From: Streptococcus thalassemiae | Lineage (GTDB): Bacteria > Bacillota > Bacilli > Lactobacillales > Streptococcaceae | NCBI RefSeq assembly: GCF_903645285.1 | Contig: NZ_CAHJXN010000004.1 | Location: 248,305-312,304, forward strand | Direction: 5' to 3' | DNA length: 64,000 nucleotides | In this document: one piece after another, positions 9,037-18,597 of the stretch | Numbering within the stretch: the first letter of the stretch is position 1 | How the letters are laid out: each line of letters starts with the position of its first letter | Position numbers and translations under genes: made by a program | The notes under the pieces: model-generated | The model's database searches: none | Told to the model about the DNA's origin: nothing | What the model saw: only the letters and a program-made list of their open reading frames with translations

Positions 9037-10599
9037 CTATTCCCATTCAACTGTTGCAGGTGGTTTACTTGTAATATCGTAGACGATACGGTTAACATGA
9101 TCCACTTCGTTTACGATACGTACTGAGATTTTTTGAAGGACTTCCCAAGGAATTTTGGCAAAGTCAGCAGTCATACCATCAATAGAGGTGATGGCACGGA
9201 TTGCAATAGTGTAGTCGTACGTACGACCGTCACCCATAACACCAACTGAACGAACGCCTGTGTTAACTGTGAAGTATTGCCAGATGTCGCGGTCAAGGCC
9301 AGCTTTAGCAATTTCCTCACGAAGGATAGCATCTGATTCACGAACGGTTTCAAGTTTCTCTTCAGTGATTTCGCCCATGACACGGATAGCAAGTCCTGGT
9401 CCTGGGAATGGTTGGCGCCATACGATATGGTCTGGCATACCAAGCTCTGTACCAAGGGCACGAACTTCGTCCTTGTAAAGAGTATTCAATGGTTCGATCA
9501 ATTCAAACTGCATGTCTTCTGGAAGACCGCCAACGTTGTGGTGTGACTTAATAGTTTGAGCTGTATCTGTACCAGACTCAATAACATCTGTATAAAGAGT
9601 TCCTTGAGCAAGGAATTTCACATCTTTGAGCTTGCTTGCTTCGTCATCAAAGACATAGACAAACTCGTTACCGATGATTTTACGTTTTTGTTCAGGGTCA
9701 GAAACGCCAGCAAGTTTGTCAAGGAAACGTTTAGCAGCGTCTGCTTTGACGATATTCAAACCAAACTTACCACCAAGCATGTCCATAACTTGGTCCGCTT
9801 CTCCTTTACGAAGAAGACCGTGGTCTACAAAGATACAAATCAATTGATCGCCAATAGCCTTTTGGAGAAGAACTCCAACAACTGAAGAGTCAACACCACC
9901 TGATAGACCAAGAAGGACACGTTTATCACCGACGGTTTCACGGATTTTTTGGATCTGCATATCGATGAAGTTATCCATTGTCCAGTCGCCTTTAGCCTTA
10001 CAGATGTTAAGGGCAAAATTACGAAGGATATCATTCCCGTATACAGAATGGCGAACTTCTGGGTGGAACTGGATACCGTAAATGTGTTTATCTGGGTTTT
10101 CGATGGCTGCGTATGGGCAGTCAGCTGATGTACCTGTACGAACAAAGTCAGCAGGAATTTCAGTAACTGCATCACCATGGCTCATTAAAACAGTCTGTTC
10201 ATCAGGTGTTGATTCAAAAAGAGCTGATGGTGTGTGAGTAAGAGTTGATTGACCGTATTCACGATTTCCAGCATCACCTGCCGGGACAACTTTTCCTCCA
10301 AGTTTATGGGTCAATAACTGCATACCATAACAGATTCCCAAAATAGGAATTCCAAGTTCGAAGATTTCTGGGTCAATATCGAATGAACCATCTTCGTATA
10401 CAGAATTTGGACCACCTGAAAGGATGATTCCTACAGGGTTGATTTCACGAACTTCAGCGGCTGAAATTTTATGGCTTTTTAGTTCTGAAAAAACACCAAT
10501 CTCACGGATACGGCGTGAAATCAGCTGGTTGTATTGGCTACCATAGTCCAAAACGATGATTTTTTCTACATCTTGCAAATCAGTTGAAATGTTGCTCAT
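9037..10599 (-). CDS. guaA: GMP synthase (glutamine-hydrolysing)
   Basis: GuaA aminates XMP to GMP using glutamine and ATP. The 520-residue protein has the full three-part layout: a class I glutamine amidotransferase (residues about 10-200, nucleophile elbow GICYGMQLL, catalytic FHPEV), an ATP pyrophosphatase domain with the PP-loop [17 protein letters not shown], and a C-terminal dimerisation domain ending [17 protein letters not shown], the universal end of the family. ATG is preceded by GAAAGG. The gene has its own terminator and faces away from the gntR gene, so the two share the intergenic region 10600-10740. No guanine riboswitch is evident there. Confidence 0.98.
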   Translation of the reverse strand: MSNISTDLQDVEKIIVLDYGSQYNQLISRRIREIGVFSELKSHKISAAEVREINPVGIILSGGPNSVYEDGSFDIDPEIFELGIPILGICYGMQLLTHKLGGKVVPAGDAGNREYGQSTLTHTPSALFESTPDEQTVLMSHGDAVTEIPADFVRTGTSADCPYAAIENPDKHIYGIQFHPEVRHSVYGNDILRNFALNICKAKGDWTMDNFIDMQIQKIRETVGDKRVLLGLSGGVDSSVVGVLLQKAIGDQLICIFVDHGLLRKGEADQVMDMLGGKFGLNIVKADAAKRFLDKLAGVSDPEQKRKIIGNEFVYVFDDEASKLKDVKFLAQGTLYTDVIESGTDTAQTIKSHHNVGGLPEDMQFELIEPLNTLYKDEVRALGTELGMPDHIVWRQPFPGPGLAIRVMGEITEEKLETVRESDAILREEIAKAGLDRDIWQYFTVNTGVRSVGVMGDGRTYDYTIAIRAITSIDGMTADFAKIPWEVLQKISVRIVNEVDHVNRIVYDITSKPPATVEWE

Positions 10600-10740
10600 C
10601 TTTTTCCTTTCTCAAAAGAAATATCTTTTTTCAATATTCTATCACAAATAAGGGCGAATTACCAACTAAACAAGGCGAAGTTTGACTTTTTCTAGTTTAT
10701 TGGGGTACAATAGAGAAAAGATAGAAATGAAGTGAAAAAT

Positions 10741-11439
10741 ATGCTACCCGCTTATATGAAAATCCATGATCAGATTAAAAAGGATATTGACGAGCACCGT
10801 TGGGCTATTGGGGAGAGGCTTCCTAGTGAACGAGATTTAGCAGAGCAGTTTGCGGTCAGTCGCATGACCCTTCGCCAAGCTGTATCTCTATTAGTCGAAG
10901 AAGGCGTTTTAGAGCGTCGTGTAGGAAGCGGCACCTTTGTTTCCAGTACTCGGGTACAAGAAAAGATGCGAGGGACAACCAGTTTTACTGAAATTGTTAA
11001 GTCCCAAGGCAAAGTTCCCTCTAGTCAACTCATTTCCTACAGAAAAACCATTCCCAATGAGCAGGAAGTTGCTAAGTTAGGAATTTCTCCAACCGAAAAC
11101 ATTATCCGAATGGAGCGGGTACGCTATGCCGACCAAGTTCCTCTGGTTTATGAGGTTGCTTCTATTCCTGAAAAATTCATTAAGGACTTTAAAAAAGAAG
11201 AAATCACCAGTCATTTCTTCCAAACACTGCAACAACATGGCTATCGTATTGGTAAATCACAGCAGACTATTTATGCTCGCCTTGCTAAAGAAAAAATTGC
11301 CCACTATTTAGAAGTTGAAAAAGGACATGCTATTCTTGGTCTGACTCAGGTTTCCTACCTGGAAGATGGTACTGCATTTGAATACGTAAAAAGTCAGTAT
11401 GTAGGCGAACGATTTGAATTTTATCTTGAAAACAATTAA
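10741..11439 (+). CDS. GntR-family regulator with UTRA domain
   Basis: A 232-residue DNA-binding regulator. Residues about 5-70 form the GntR winged helix (KDIDEHRWAIGERLPSERDL, then SRMTLRQAVSLLVEEGVLER and GSGTFV). Residues about 90-228 are the UTRA ligand domain of the HutC branch (ending LEDGTAFEYVKSQYVGERFE). HutC-type regulators usually sense small metabolites such as sugar phosphates or nucleotides; the target is not clear here. A GTG three codons earlier (10732) is possible, but ATG at 10741 gives the normal N-terminus MLPAYMKIHDQ. A -10 TACAAT lies at 10706. It is transcribed away from guaA. The stop codon lies inside the end of a BOX element. Confidence 0.9.
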   Translation: MLPAYMKIHDQIKKDIDEHRWAIGERLPSERDLAEQFAVSRMTLRQAVSLLVEEGVLERRVGSGTFVSSTRVQEKMRGTTSFTEIVKSQGKVPSSQLISYRKTIPNEQEVAKLGISPTENIIRMERVRYADQVPLVYEVASIPEKFIKDFKKEEITSHFFQTLQQHGYRIGKSQQTIYARLAKEKIAHYLEVEKGHAILGLTQVSYLEDGTAFEYVKSQYVGERFEFYLENN

Positions 11440-11543
11440 TACTCTTCGAAAATCAAATTCAAACCGCGTCAACGTCGCCTTGCCGTACTCAAGTACAGCC
11501 TGCGGCTAGTTTCCTAGTTTGCTCTTTGATTTTCATTGAGTAT
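11437..11543 (+). repeat. BOX element without boxB
   Basis: The end TAATACTCTTCGAAAATC supplies the TAA stop of the gntR gene. The boxA core CGTCAACGTCGCCTTGCCGT is well kept, boxB is missing except for a few bases, and boxC ends TTTGATTTTCATTGAGTAT. Confidence 0.88.
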
Positions 11544-11555
11544 AAAATACTACAT

Positions 11556-11588
11556 AAAAACTCTCTGTCACGGACAAAGAGTCTTTTT
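11556..11588. terminator. Bidirectional terminator
   Basis: AAAAACTCTCTGTC and GACAAAGAGTCTTTTT pair almost fully around a short loop. A runs on one side and T runs on the other let it serve both the gntR gene and the convergent EamA permease gene. Confidence 0.75.
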
Positions 11589-12483
11589 ATTTTTCTAAGA
11601 GTAAATCCTTCAAAGAAATCAGAGTTACAGCAAACAATATCATTGCCATACCAAGAAAATCAATAGGATAAAATTGTTCATTCATGATTAGGAAGGCAAA
11701 GAAAACCGCCGAGATTGGTTCAATTGAAGCTAACAAACTTGATTTGACCGGTCCAATCAGACTGGCTCCTTTAAGGAAAGCTGTATAGGCGAAAACAGTC
11801 CCGATAAGGATAATGCCCGCAAATGCAAGGAGAAAATCAAGACTAGTTGGGATAGTAGCCTCTAGAACTCCTGTAAAAGGAAGGGCGACCAAACCTGCTA
11901 TGACCATTCCCACACCAATGACCAAGCTGCTCCCCCACTTCTTAATCAAGGTTATGGGCAAAATGATATAAAGGGCGTAAGTCAGAGCAGAAAATAGACC
12001 CCAGAACAGGCCTGCAGGTGTCATGGATAACTGGTCCAACTGCCCATGAGTTGCGATCAGGAAGGTTCCTCCGATGGCTAATATGATGGAAACTATCTCT
12101 CCCAGCGTCGGCGCCACCTTATCCTTGATACAGCTATAAATCAAAATCCCAACAGGACAAACATACTGAAGCACCGTCGCGGTTCCTGCATTGGTCTCCT
12201 GAATAGCAGTTAGATAGGCGAATTGGTTGAGGAATAGACCAATTAGGGCAAAAATAAGAAGAGACAGCAAACTCTTTCTATCCGTTAAAAAGGCCAGCAT
12301 TTTATCTTTTGCAGTGGCATAAGCCAAGAGCATGAGAATTCCACCAGCGATTAAAAGACGCAAGTTGGTCAAAACCAGAGCCGAAATTCCGTGTGCCATC
12401 AGGTATTGGCCACTCGTTCCTGACAAGCCCCAAGCAATCCCAGCCACAACTGTTAATAAAGTCCCTTTTAAACTGTTTGACAT
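11587..12483 (-). CDS. EamA/DMT-family permease
   Basis: A 298-residue inner-membrane protein with about ten hydrophobic helices arranged as two EamA halves, the drug/metabolite transporter layout. The first half starts LLTVVAGIAWGLSGTSGQYL and the second has GLFWGLFSALTYALYI, both typical family starts, and the C-terminal half contains SLLASIEPISAVFFAFLIMN. Family members export amino acids, nucleosides or other small metabolites; the substrate cannot be read. It starts 8 bases after the serine hydrolase stop and is the last gene of a minus-strand run from 17038 down. Confidence 0.87.
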   Translation of the reverse strand: MSNSLKGTLLTVVAGIAWGLSGTSGQYLMAHGISALVLTNLRLLIAGGILMLLAYATAKDKMLAFLTDRKSLLSLLIFALIGLFLNQFAYLTAIQETNAGTATVLQYVCPVGILIYSCIKDKVAPTLGEIVSIILAIGGTFLIATHGQLDQLSMTPAGLFWGLFSALTYALYIILPITLIKKWGSSLVIGVGMVIAGLVALPFTGVLEATIPTSLDFLLAFAGIILIGTVFAYTAFLKGASLIGPVKSSLLASIEPISAVFFAFLIMNEQFYPIDFLGMAMILFAVTLISLKDLLLEK

Positions 12484-12491
12484 GTCTCTCC

Positions 12492-13427
12492 TTACTCTTC
12501 TTTGCGAATCAAGTCCATCACTTGATTACGGTCTAAAATCCACTGAGCCCTCTCATCCTTTTCATAGGTACGATTCGATAGGAAAATAGCCGCTTCTTGG
12601 TTCTGACGATTCCACATGATAAAGGTACCTGTATAGCCCGTATGGTCTAGCCAATCTCCTTCCAAATTCCATGCTAAAGAACGTTCCTTGTCATCCAAAG
12701 GAGAAAAATTTTGACTCAAATCTCTTGCAAAATCATCTGCTAAATAGTGTTCTAAAAAGATTTGTAAATCCTTTACAGTCGAAAACAAACCAGCACTACC
12801 AGCATGTCTGCCCAGGAGGCGAGCCTTGGGATCATGTACCAGACCTGTCTCGATACCTCTGACGGTTGGAACAGCAAGCTCAACAGGTCCAAATTGGGTT
12901 TCCGTCATTCTCCAAGGATTCCAAACTTGTTCCTGTAAAATCTCATCCAAATCCTTATCAAAGATTCTTTCCAAGATAAAACCCAACAGCAAAAAATGAA
13001 CATCCGAATAAAGAAAGGCTGGCTGACTTCGTCTGTTGAGATGAGACATCGCTTCCTTTAATTCTGAGGCTGTTAAAAGGTCTCGATTTGGAATAAAAGG
13101 ATCAAGATCTGTAGCATGGGTTAAGAGCTGACGAATAGTGATGTCTGGATAATCACTCTCAGCTAAAAAATCGGTTACTGGTCTGTCAATATCTAATTGA
13201 CTTCTTTCCCACAAGAAGGTAAAAACAGTACCTACCCCAACAACCTTGCTGACACTAGCTAGGTCATAAACAAGTCCTGCCTCAGTCTGCAAGCCATGCT
13301 CTGGGTCACTCTGGCCTAAATAGAACTCCGTCCATTGATTGTCCTTAAAATACGCAAAAGAGGCTCCGGGATAAATCCCTGCCTCGATTTGTTCTTCTAT
13401 TTTTTTAATAATCTTGGTCCACTTCAT
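12492..13427 (-). CDS. Serine hydrolase of the beta-lactamase/AmpC-like family
   Basis: A 311-residue protein of the penicillin-binding-like serine hydrolase family (class C beta-lactamase fold). The SxxK catalytic pair is seen as DLASVSKVVG (S58, K61); LYSDVHFLLLG carries the Tyr motif (Y-S-D instead of Y-A-N), and LDHTGYTGT is the third motif region. There is no signal peptide, so it is probably cytosolic, as for many esterase-like members. The start overlaps the cppA stop by four bases (ATGA), giving translational coupling. The substrate is unknown; resistance to beta-lactams should not be assumed. Confidence 0.87.
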   Translation of the reverse strand: MKWTKIIKKIEEQIEAGIYPGASFAYFKDNQWTEFYLGQSDPEHGLQTEAGLVYDLASVSKVVGVGTVFTFLWERSQLDIDRPVTDFLAESDYPDITIRQLLTHATDLDPFIPNRDLLTASELKEAMSHLNRRSQPAFLYSDVHFLLLGFILERIFDKDLDEILQEQVWNPWRMTETQFGPVELAVPTVRGIETGLVHDPKARLLGRHAGSAGLFSTVKDLQIFLEHYLADDFARDLSQNFSPLDDKERSLAWNLEGDWLDHTGYTGTFIMWNRQNQEAAIFLSNRTYEKDERAQWILDRNQVMDLIRKEE

Positions 13428-14149
13428 ACTTCTTCAAACCACAATTCAACATTATTTCTATCTTTACCAAGGAAGAATTTTTCAGACTTAGGAATAAAAT
13501 ATTCGGTAGACTCAAATTTCTGGCACAGACTTGCTATGTCTAATTCATTTACCAAGAACTTGAGCATAGACAAGTCCCAGGTAACCGTACTGTCCACAGT
13601 CAAATCCTGCCCCTGTGCTGGGATAAAATCAAGGGATGTCCCAATTTCAGATAGTTCCAAGAAACTATCTACATCCGTTGGGAGGTGTAATTCCATAGAA
13701 ATTTCAAATTTACTTAAAGAAATTGACTCCAGATCTGTTTGAAATTCTGGCTTTTCTCCTACTTCTACTAGACTTGCTCTGTCATCTTCCGCATGAATCA
13801 AAATCAAATCATCTTCGGGTGAAAAAATCTCAAAAGCGTATCCATTTTGACCTTTATATAATTGATGAATCGAATCTGTTTTAGCTAATAAGGCCTCGAT
13901 TTCTAAGGGATTTTCCACCTTGACAATCAATCTAGCTAGTTTTTTTCTTCCCTCTACCTTACGAGTGCGCATACTTGGAGCTTCTTCTAAAACCAGCTTT
14001 TCTAAACCTGTTTGATCACCTAGTGATAGAAAGGCCGACTCTTCTAACAAGGCCTTCATTCCAAGGGTTTCAATATAAAATGTTTCATTTAATTTTCTAT
14101 TATTAACTTTTAAAGTAGGAATAATCCGTACAATCTGATTTACATTCAT
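13424..14149 (-). CDS. cppA: CppA-family protein (C3-degrading proteinase homologue)
   Basis: A 241-residue protein with the two-part CppA layout: an N-terminal glyoxalase/VOC-like domain (QIVRIIPTLKVNNRKLNETF, then the ETLGMK motif) and a C-terminal CppA domain (ends EKFFLGKDRNNVELWFEEV). CppA was described in streptococci as linked to cleavage of complement C3, yet there is no signal peptide here and the VOC fold suggests an intracellular enzyme; that function is known from literature and not shown by the sequence. An upstream in-frame ATG exists at 14164, but GGAGGAATTT fits the start at 14149. The stop overlaps the next gene. Confidence 0.85.
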   Translation of the reverse strand: MNVNQIVRIIPTLKVNNRKLNETFYIETLGMKALLEESAFLSLGDQTGLEKLVLEEAPSMRTRKVEGRKKLARLIVKVENPLEIEALLAKTDSIHQLYKGQNGYAFEIFSPEDDLILIHAEDDRASLVEVGEKPEFQTDLESISLSKFEISMELHLPTDVDSFLELSEIGTSLDFIPAQGQDLTVDSTVTWDLSMLKFLVNELDIASLCQKFESTEYFIPKSEKFFLGKDRNNVELWFEEV

Positions 14150-14232
14150 AAATTCCTCCATCACTTTTTATTTTAAAGGATTTTAGAATTTTTTACAAGA
14201 TATTATGCTCAAATTTAACATTATTTAGCTAT

Positions 14233-14868
14233 TTAGTAAAGATAGTCTTTCAAAGCTTTGGTCAAAACCTGATAACCGGGAACACTGAGGTGCAATCCAT
14301 CAGTTGTATAATCTTTTTTGAGTTGGCCCGCTTGGTCTGTCAAACTATCAAAAACTGGCACAAATTCCACCTGCATATAGGCAGAAGCAAGCTCTTGATA
14401 GGCGTGATTCCAGTTCTGAATTTTTTCATTCGAGCGGATATAGACTGTCTGCTTGTACTCCTCTCCTTCATTGACTGGCAAAATGGAAAGCAATTTTATC
14501 TCTGTCAGTGGATAATTGCGAGCAATAGACTGTATGATAGCTTCGAGATTATTGAGAGCCTCATTCACAGGCACATCTTTTCCAATATCGTTCGTCCCAA
14601 TTAAAAGGACAATTTTATCTACCGCCCCACCGTACAGATGCGCATCCAGATTCTCTAATAACAGCCCTGTCTGATAACCTCGAATGCCTCGATTGACAAT
14701 CGTCTTTGAAGTCCCAAATAGTTCCTGCAGAGGATAATATTCGACAATGGAATCCCCAATAAAAAGAATGTCTGGCTCTACAACAGAAACTTGATTTAGA
14801 TGACGATACTTGGTTTGGATTTTTTCTTGTTCCTTTAGTAACCAATTTTCTAATAACTGTACTGCCAC
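14233..14868 (-). CDS. SGNH/GDSL hydrolase (esterase)
   Basis: A 211-residue SGNH hydrolase, the family of lysophospholipases, acetyl-esterases and PAF acetylhydrolase-like proteins. Block I is ILFIGDSIVEYY with the nucleophile Ser40; the Gly block is NRGIRGYQT; block III is LLIGTNDIGKD; block V is TTDGLHLSVPGY with the catalytic Asp and His. No signal peptide is visible, so it is likely cytosolic. Start is GTG, preceded by GGAGAATGAA, one base after the stop of the HAD gene, so the two are co-transcribed. The 83-nt gap before cppA holds nothing clear. Confidence 0.9.
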   Translation of the reverse strand: MAVQLLENWLLKEQEKIQTKYRHLNQVSVVEPDILFIGDSIVEYYPLQELFGTSKTIVNRGIRGYQTGLLLENLDAHLYGGAVDKIVLLIGTNDIGKDVPVNEALNNLEAIIQSIARNYPLTEIKLLSILPVNEGEEYKQTVYIRSNEKIQNWNHAYQELASAYMQVEFVPVFDSLTDQAGQLKKDYTTDGLHLSVPGYQVLTKALKDYLY

Positions 14869-14869
14869 T

Positions 14870-15697
14870 TCATTCTCCTTTTTCTAACCAGTTTTCCAAG
14901 ACTTGATAAACTCCTCCTTGGCTATTGGCTGGCGCTAGAGCAGTAGCCACAGCTTTGGCTTTCTCATCAGCATTTTCCATCGCATAGGCAATTCCAGCCA
15001 TTTCAAGCATTTCAACATCATTTTCACTATCACCAAAAGCCATGATTTGTTGAGGGTTCAAGTCCCAGCGCTTGAGTAATTCTTCCAAGCCCCATGCTTT
15101 ATGAATTCCAGCTTGGAGGATATCAATGCAACCATAGCCACTCGATACAGCCCGAACACGGCCATCAAAGAGGTCATTGATTTCTTCCAAGACCGAACTC
15201 AAACGTTCCTCACCAACAACCATACTCATCTTGAGCACACCACCAAAGAGGTCAGAGGTTAATTCGTCCACAAATTGCATCCGTTGGTAGAATTTTTCAA
15301 TCATTTCTGGAGTCATAAAACTTTCAAGGTCTGTAAAAATAGTACCTTCCTTGACGAAACCACCCTTCATCCCCGTTACAACAAACTGGTCCTGACACGC
15401 TCGACCCTTGAAATGAGCCAAAGCCTTGTCGACAATGGCATCATCCCAAGTCTGAGCTTGAATCAATTCGTTGTTTTCAAATATACGAGCACCGTTGGCA
15501 ACCACCAGAACCACTCGATCCACCAAGTGTCCCAGTAGTTGCCTCATGCGGTGAATTTCATTGCCCGTCGCGATGACAAAACGAATCCCCCTTTGATCCA
15601 ACTGATCTAAAATCTTTTCCAAACGTGGAAGATCCAGCTGACCTCTAGCATCCAGCAAAGTTCCATCCATATCTGTCGCAATTACTTTAATCGTCAT
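14870..15697 (-). CDS. HAD-superfamily phosphatase, Cof type (IIB)
   Basis: A 275-residue haloacid-dehalogenase phosphatase with a C2B cap. Motif I is DMDGTLLD (nucleophile Asp), motif II is FVIATGNE, and motifs III/IV are AWGLEELLKRW and MAFGDSENDVEML. The family removes phosphate from sugar phosphates, pyridoxal phosphate or flavins. The gene starts 21 nt after the CapA-like gene and is followed immediately by the SGNH hydrolase, placing it within the run of small hydrolases. The natural substrate is unknown. Confidence 0.92.
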   Translation of the reverse strand: MTIKVIATDMDGTLLDARGQLDLPRLEKILDQLDQRGIRFVIATGNEIHRMRQLLGHLVDRVVLVVANGARIFENNELIQAQTWDDAIVDKALAHFKGRACQDQFVVTGMKGGFVKEGTIFTDLESFMTPEMIEKFYQRMQFVDELTSDLFGGVLKMSMVVGEERLSSVLEEINDLFDGRVRAVSSGYGCIDILQAGIHKAWGLEELLKRWDLNPQQIMAFGDSENDVEMLEMAGIAYAMENADEKAKAVATALAPANSQGGVYQVLENWLEKGE

Positions 15698-15718
15698 TTA
15701 CTTCCCTCTGGATTCAAA

Positions 15719-17038
15719 CTAATCCCACTTCAATCCCACATGTTCGTTCATTTCTTTATAGGCTGTATCAATTCGTTCCCTAGTCGCTTCATCTAACTGG
15801 TCACGATGACTGCCACCCTCTATAAAATCTTCCAAGATATAGGTTTGATAATGATATAAAGGATAGCCTTCTGGTGAAAAGGTTCCCTTTGGTGTTCGAT
15901 TGACCCAAGTAGGATGAGCTTTAGCTGTTTCGATAGTTGTTTTTCCATCCTTCTTCTTAATGGTTACATCCATGAGAACGCCACGTTCAGTCCACTTAGC
16001 ATTTTCTTCATCTCCCATAGATTCAATCCGTTGATTGGAAATGAAGTTCCCCATTGAATAGATAATGAGTTTCTTTTCTCCATCTTTTTCAACCGTTTCA
16101 GATGGTTCAACTACGTGAGGGTGCCCTCCAAAGATAATATCAGCTCCCCAATCAATCATCTTGTGATAAAGAGCCTTTTGTTCTTCAGTTGGTTCCAAGC
16201 GATACTCCACACCCATCTGAGGCATGATAATGGTGATATCTGCCTCCTTTTCTGCCCGTTCAATTTCAGCCTTCATCTTATCTTCGTTTAAATCTGAAAG
16301 ATAACGATTATAGTCTTCCTGAGAAATATACTGCTCAATTCCATTGAAACCATAGGAATAGGCCAAAAGAGCAACCTTGATACCATTCACTTCCTTAATG
16401 ACCAGCGGAGCCTGATCACGTGGCTCGTGCGTATAAACTCCGATTGGAGTGATTCCAGCTTTCTCAATAATATCGGCCGTTGAAATAACTCCCTCAATTT
16501 GCGAATCCAAAATATGATTATGAGCTAAATCCAGCACATGATAACCTGCATCCTTAATAGCATCCATAACTTCAGCAGGAGCATTAAAGAGAGGATAACC
16601 TGCTAAATAATGATCCTTATTGATGGTTCCTTCAAAATCGCCAATAGCTAAGTCTGCTTGCTTAAGCCAAGGAGCCACATACTCAAAATTCTCATGAAAG
16701 TCATAGGTACCGTCTTCTTTCTTAGCTGAAAAGAAAAGTCCATCGTGGTAGAGCAAATCTCCGTTGGCCATAATTCTAGCAGATTTTTCCTCTTCCTGCT
16801 CCTGAGACTTTTGCTTAGTCCCCTCTTGAGAAATAGTATCTCGTTTTTGACTGGTCAGAGGCATGCCTTGGAAACTTTCAAACAACAAGACCAAGCCCAT
16901 TGATAAAGCAACTGCTAGCAAGAGTACCGCCACAAATCCTTTATTGCTCCACCTGCGATAACTCCTAAAAAAGTTTACCAAGCCCTTCATAAAACGAAAA
17001 GCTAAACCACCCTGATTTCTATCTTGTCTTCTTTGCAT
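15719..17038 (-). CDS. Membrane-anchored CapA-family metallophosphatase-like protein
   Basis: A 439-residue protein related to PgsA/CapA of poly-gamma-glutamate synthesis, with a calcineurin-like metal-binding fold. The N-terminus is basic and followed by one membrane helix (GFVAVLLLAVALSMGLVLLF), so the enzyme part faces outward. Visible family motifs are MANGDLLYHD, DLAIGDFEGTI, LDLAHNHILD, MPQMGVEY, IIFGGHPHVVEP and YSMGNFISNQ. The frame is open further upstream to 17122, but that extension contains an extended -10 (TGATATAAT near 17080), and GGGAG fits the start at 17038. The substrate is unknown: these proteins are widespread in streptococci that lack polyglutamate capsule genes. Confidence 0.88.
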   Translation of the reverse strand: MQRRQDRNQGGLAFRFMKGLVNFFRSYRRWSNKGFVAVLLLAVALSMGLVLLFESFQGMPLTSQKRDTISQEGTKQKSQEQEEEKSARIMANGDLLYHDGLFFSAKKEDGTYDFHENFEYVAPWLKQADLAIGDFEGTINKDHYLAGYPLFNAPAEVMDAIKDAGYHVLDLAHNHILDSQIEGVISTADIIEKAGITPIGVYTHEPRDQAPLVIKEVNGIKVALLAYSYGFNGIEQYISQEDYNRYLSDLNEDKMKAEIERAEKEADITIIMPQMGVEYRLEPTEEQKALYHKMIDWGADIIFGGHPHVVEPSETVEKDGEKKLIIYSMGNFISNQRIESMGDEENAKWTERGVLMDVTIKKKDGKTTIETAKAHPTWVNRTPKGTFSPEGYPLYHYQTYILEDFIEGGSHRDQLDEATRERIDTAYKEMNEHVGLKWD

Positions 17039-17212
17039 CTTCATTCTCCCTACTTTCTTATGCAAGCCTTTTCTTTTTATTATATCACAGATAAGTATTT
17101 CTTTCACAATTGAATTGAACATCCTATCTATTTTCTATAAATCCTAAAGGCTATAATACTTTCAATCCTTGTCATTTTGTGTTATCATGTAGAGGTAATG
17201 AAAGGAGAGAAA

Positions 17213-17824
17213 ATGTCTGCAATAGAACGTATTACAAAAGCTGCTCACTTAATTGATATGAACGATATTATCCGCGAAGGGAACCCAACTCTACGCGCGG
17301 TTGCTGAGGAAGTTACTTTCCCCCTATCTGACCAGGAAATCATCCTTGGTGAAAAGATGATGCAATTCCTCAAACATTCCCAAGATCCTGTCATGGCTGA
17401 AAAAATGGGACTCCGCGGTGGTGTTGGACTTGCTGCTCCTCAATTGGATATCTCAAAACGCATTATCGCTGTTTTGGTGCCTAATATTGTTGAAGAAGGA
17501 GAAACTCCACAGGAAGCCTACGATTTGCAAGCTATTATGTACAATCCAAAAATCGTCTCTCACTCTGTTCAAGACGCTGCTCTTGGCGAAGGAGAAGGTT
17601 GTCTGTCTGTTGACCGCAACGTGCCTGGCTATGTGGTGCGTCATGCTCGCGTCACTGTTGACTACTTTGACAAGGATGGAGAAAAACACCGTATCAAGCT
17701 CAAAGGCTACAACTCTATTGTTGTTCAGCATGAAATTGACCACATCAACGGAATCATGTTTTACGATCGTATCAATGAAAAAGACCCATTTGCAGTTAAA
17801 GATGGTTTACTAATTCTAGAATAA
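17213..17824 (+). CDS. def: Peptide deformylase
   Basis: Def removes the formyl group from the N-terminal methionine of new proteins. The 203-residue length with an insertion fits the type II form of Gram-positive bacteria. All three metal/active-site motifs are present: [15 protein letters not shown] (metal Cys) and [12 protein letters not shown] (two metal His and catalytic Glu). An upstream in-frame ATG exists, but AAAGGAGAGAAA fits the start at 17213. A terminator hairpin follows directly at 17828. Confidence 0.97.
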   Translation: MSAIERITKAAHLIDMNDIIREGNPTLRAVAEEVTFPLSDQEIILGEKMMQFLKHSQDPVMAEKMGLRGGVGLAAPQLDISKRIIAVLVPNIVEEGETPQEAYDLQAIMYNPKIVSHSVQDAALGEGEGCLSVDRNVPGYVVRHARVTVDYFDKDGEKHRIKLKGYNSIVVQHEIDHINGIMFYDRINEKDPFAVKDGLLILE

Positions 17825-17827
17825 AGA

Positions 17828-17851
17828 AAATCCCGTTGCAAGACGGGGTTT
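17828..17851 (+). terminator. def terminator
   Basis: AAATCCCGT pairs with ACGGGGTTT around a 6-nt loop, followed by TTGTG. It lies 4 nt after the def stop and overlaps the -35 region of the next gene, so the two transcripts are packed tightly. Confidence 0.7.
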
Positions 17852-17862
17852 TGTGTTATAAT
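17836..17862 (+). promoter_or_regulatory. Extended -10 promoter of rlmB, placed for a leaderless transcript
   Basis: TGTTATAAT is a perfect extended -10 ending at 17862, with a weak TTGCAA (17836-17841) as -35 at 15-nt spacing. The distance to the ATG at 17869 is six bases, so transcription should start at the ATG itself. Confidence 0.6.
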
Positions 17863-17868
17863 AGAGGC

Positions 17869-18597
17869 ATGAAAACAAATGATATTGTCTATGGCGTCCA
17901 CGCCGTTACCGAAGCCCTCCTTGCAAACACTGGAAACAAACTCTACCTCCAAGAAGATCTCCGAGGTAAGAATGTTGAGAAAGTCAAAGAACTGGCTACA
18001 GAAAAGAAGGTGTCCATTTCTTGGACTTCAAAAAAATCCCTCTCTGAGATGACTGAAGGTGCTGTCCACCAAGGTTTTGTTCTACGAGTGTCTGAATTTG
18101 CCTATAGCGAGCTGGATCACATCCTTGCCCAAACGCGTCAAGAAGAAAATCCTTTGCTATTGATTCTGGATGGCTTAACTGACCCTCACAACCTAGGCTC
18201 CATCCTGAGAACGGCCGATGCGACCAACGTTTCAGGTGTCATCATTCCCAAACACCGTGCTGTCGGTGTTACTCCTGTCGTTGCCAAAACGGCCACAGGT
18301 GCTATTGAGCACGTTCCAATTGCTCGAGTGACCAACCTAAGTCAAACCCTAGATAAACTTAAGGATGAAAGCTTCTGGACCTTTGGAACGGATATGAATG
18401 GGACTCCTTGCCACAAGTGGAATACAAAAGGGAAAATCGCCCTCATCATTGGAAATGAAGGAAAAGGTATCTCTAGCAACATCAAAAAACAAGTCGATGA
18501 AATGATTACCATTCCCATGAATGGACATGTTCAAAGCCTTAATGCCAGTGTTGCTGCGGCCATTCTCATGTACGAAGTTTTTCGAAATAGACTATAA
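17869..18597 (+). CDS. rlmB: SpoU/TrmH-family rRNA 2'-O-methyltransferase
   Basis: A 242-residue SPOUT methyltransferase that transfers a methyl group from S-adenosylmethionine to a ribose 2'-OH, most likely G2251 of 23S rRNA (RlmB). The N-terminus NDIVYGVHAVTEALL is the substrate-binding L30e-like domain; motif 1 is LDGLTDPHNLGSILRTA, motif 2 LIIGNEGKGIS and motif 3 (knot) PMNGHVQSLNASVAAAI. The frame is open 33 nt further up, but that part overlaps the promoter. The chosen ATG has only a poor ribosome-binding site (AGAGG one base away), in line with leaderless translation. Confidence 0.88.
   Translation: MKTNDIVYGVHAVTEALLANTGNKLYLQEDLRGKNVEKVKELATEKKVSISWTSKKSLSEMTEGAVHQGFVLRVSEFAYSELDHILAQTRQEENPLLLILDGLTDPHNLGSILRTADATNVSGVIIPKHRAVGVTPVVAKTATGAIEHVPIARVTNLSQTLDKLKDESFWTFGTDMNGTPCHKWNTKGKIALIIGNEGKGISSNIKKQVDEMITIPMNGHVQSLNASVAAAILMYEVFRNRL

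Noticed and set aside
10600..10740. Guanine riboswitch upstream of guaA
   Set aside because: I could not find the conserved P1-P3 core; only an AT-rich promoter region is seen.
12492..13427. Beta-lactam resistance gene
   Set aside because: The fold family is shared, but motifs and lack of a signal peptide fit an esterase-like hydrolase; resistance cannot be claimed.
17039..17122. N-terminal extension of the CapA-like protein
   Set aside because: It overlaps an extended -10 promoter and has no ribosome-binding site; the start at 17038 has GGGAG.
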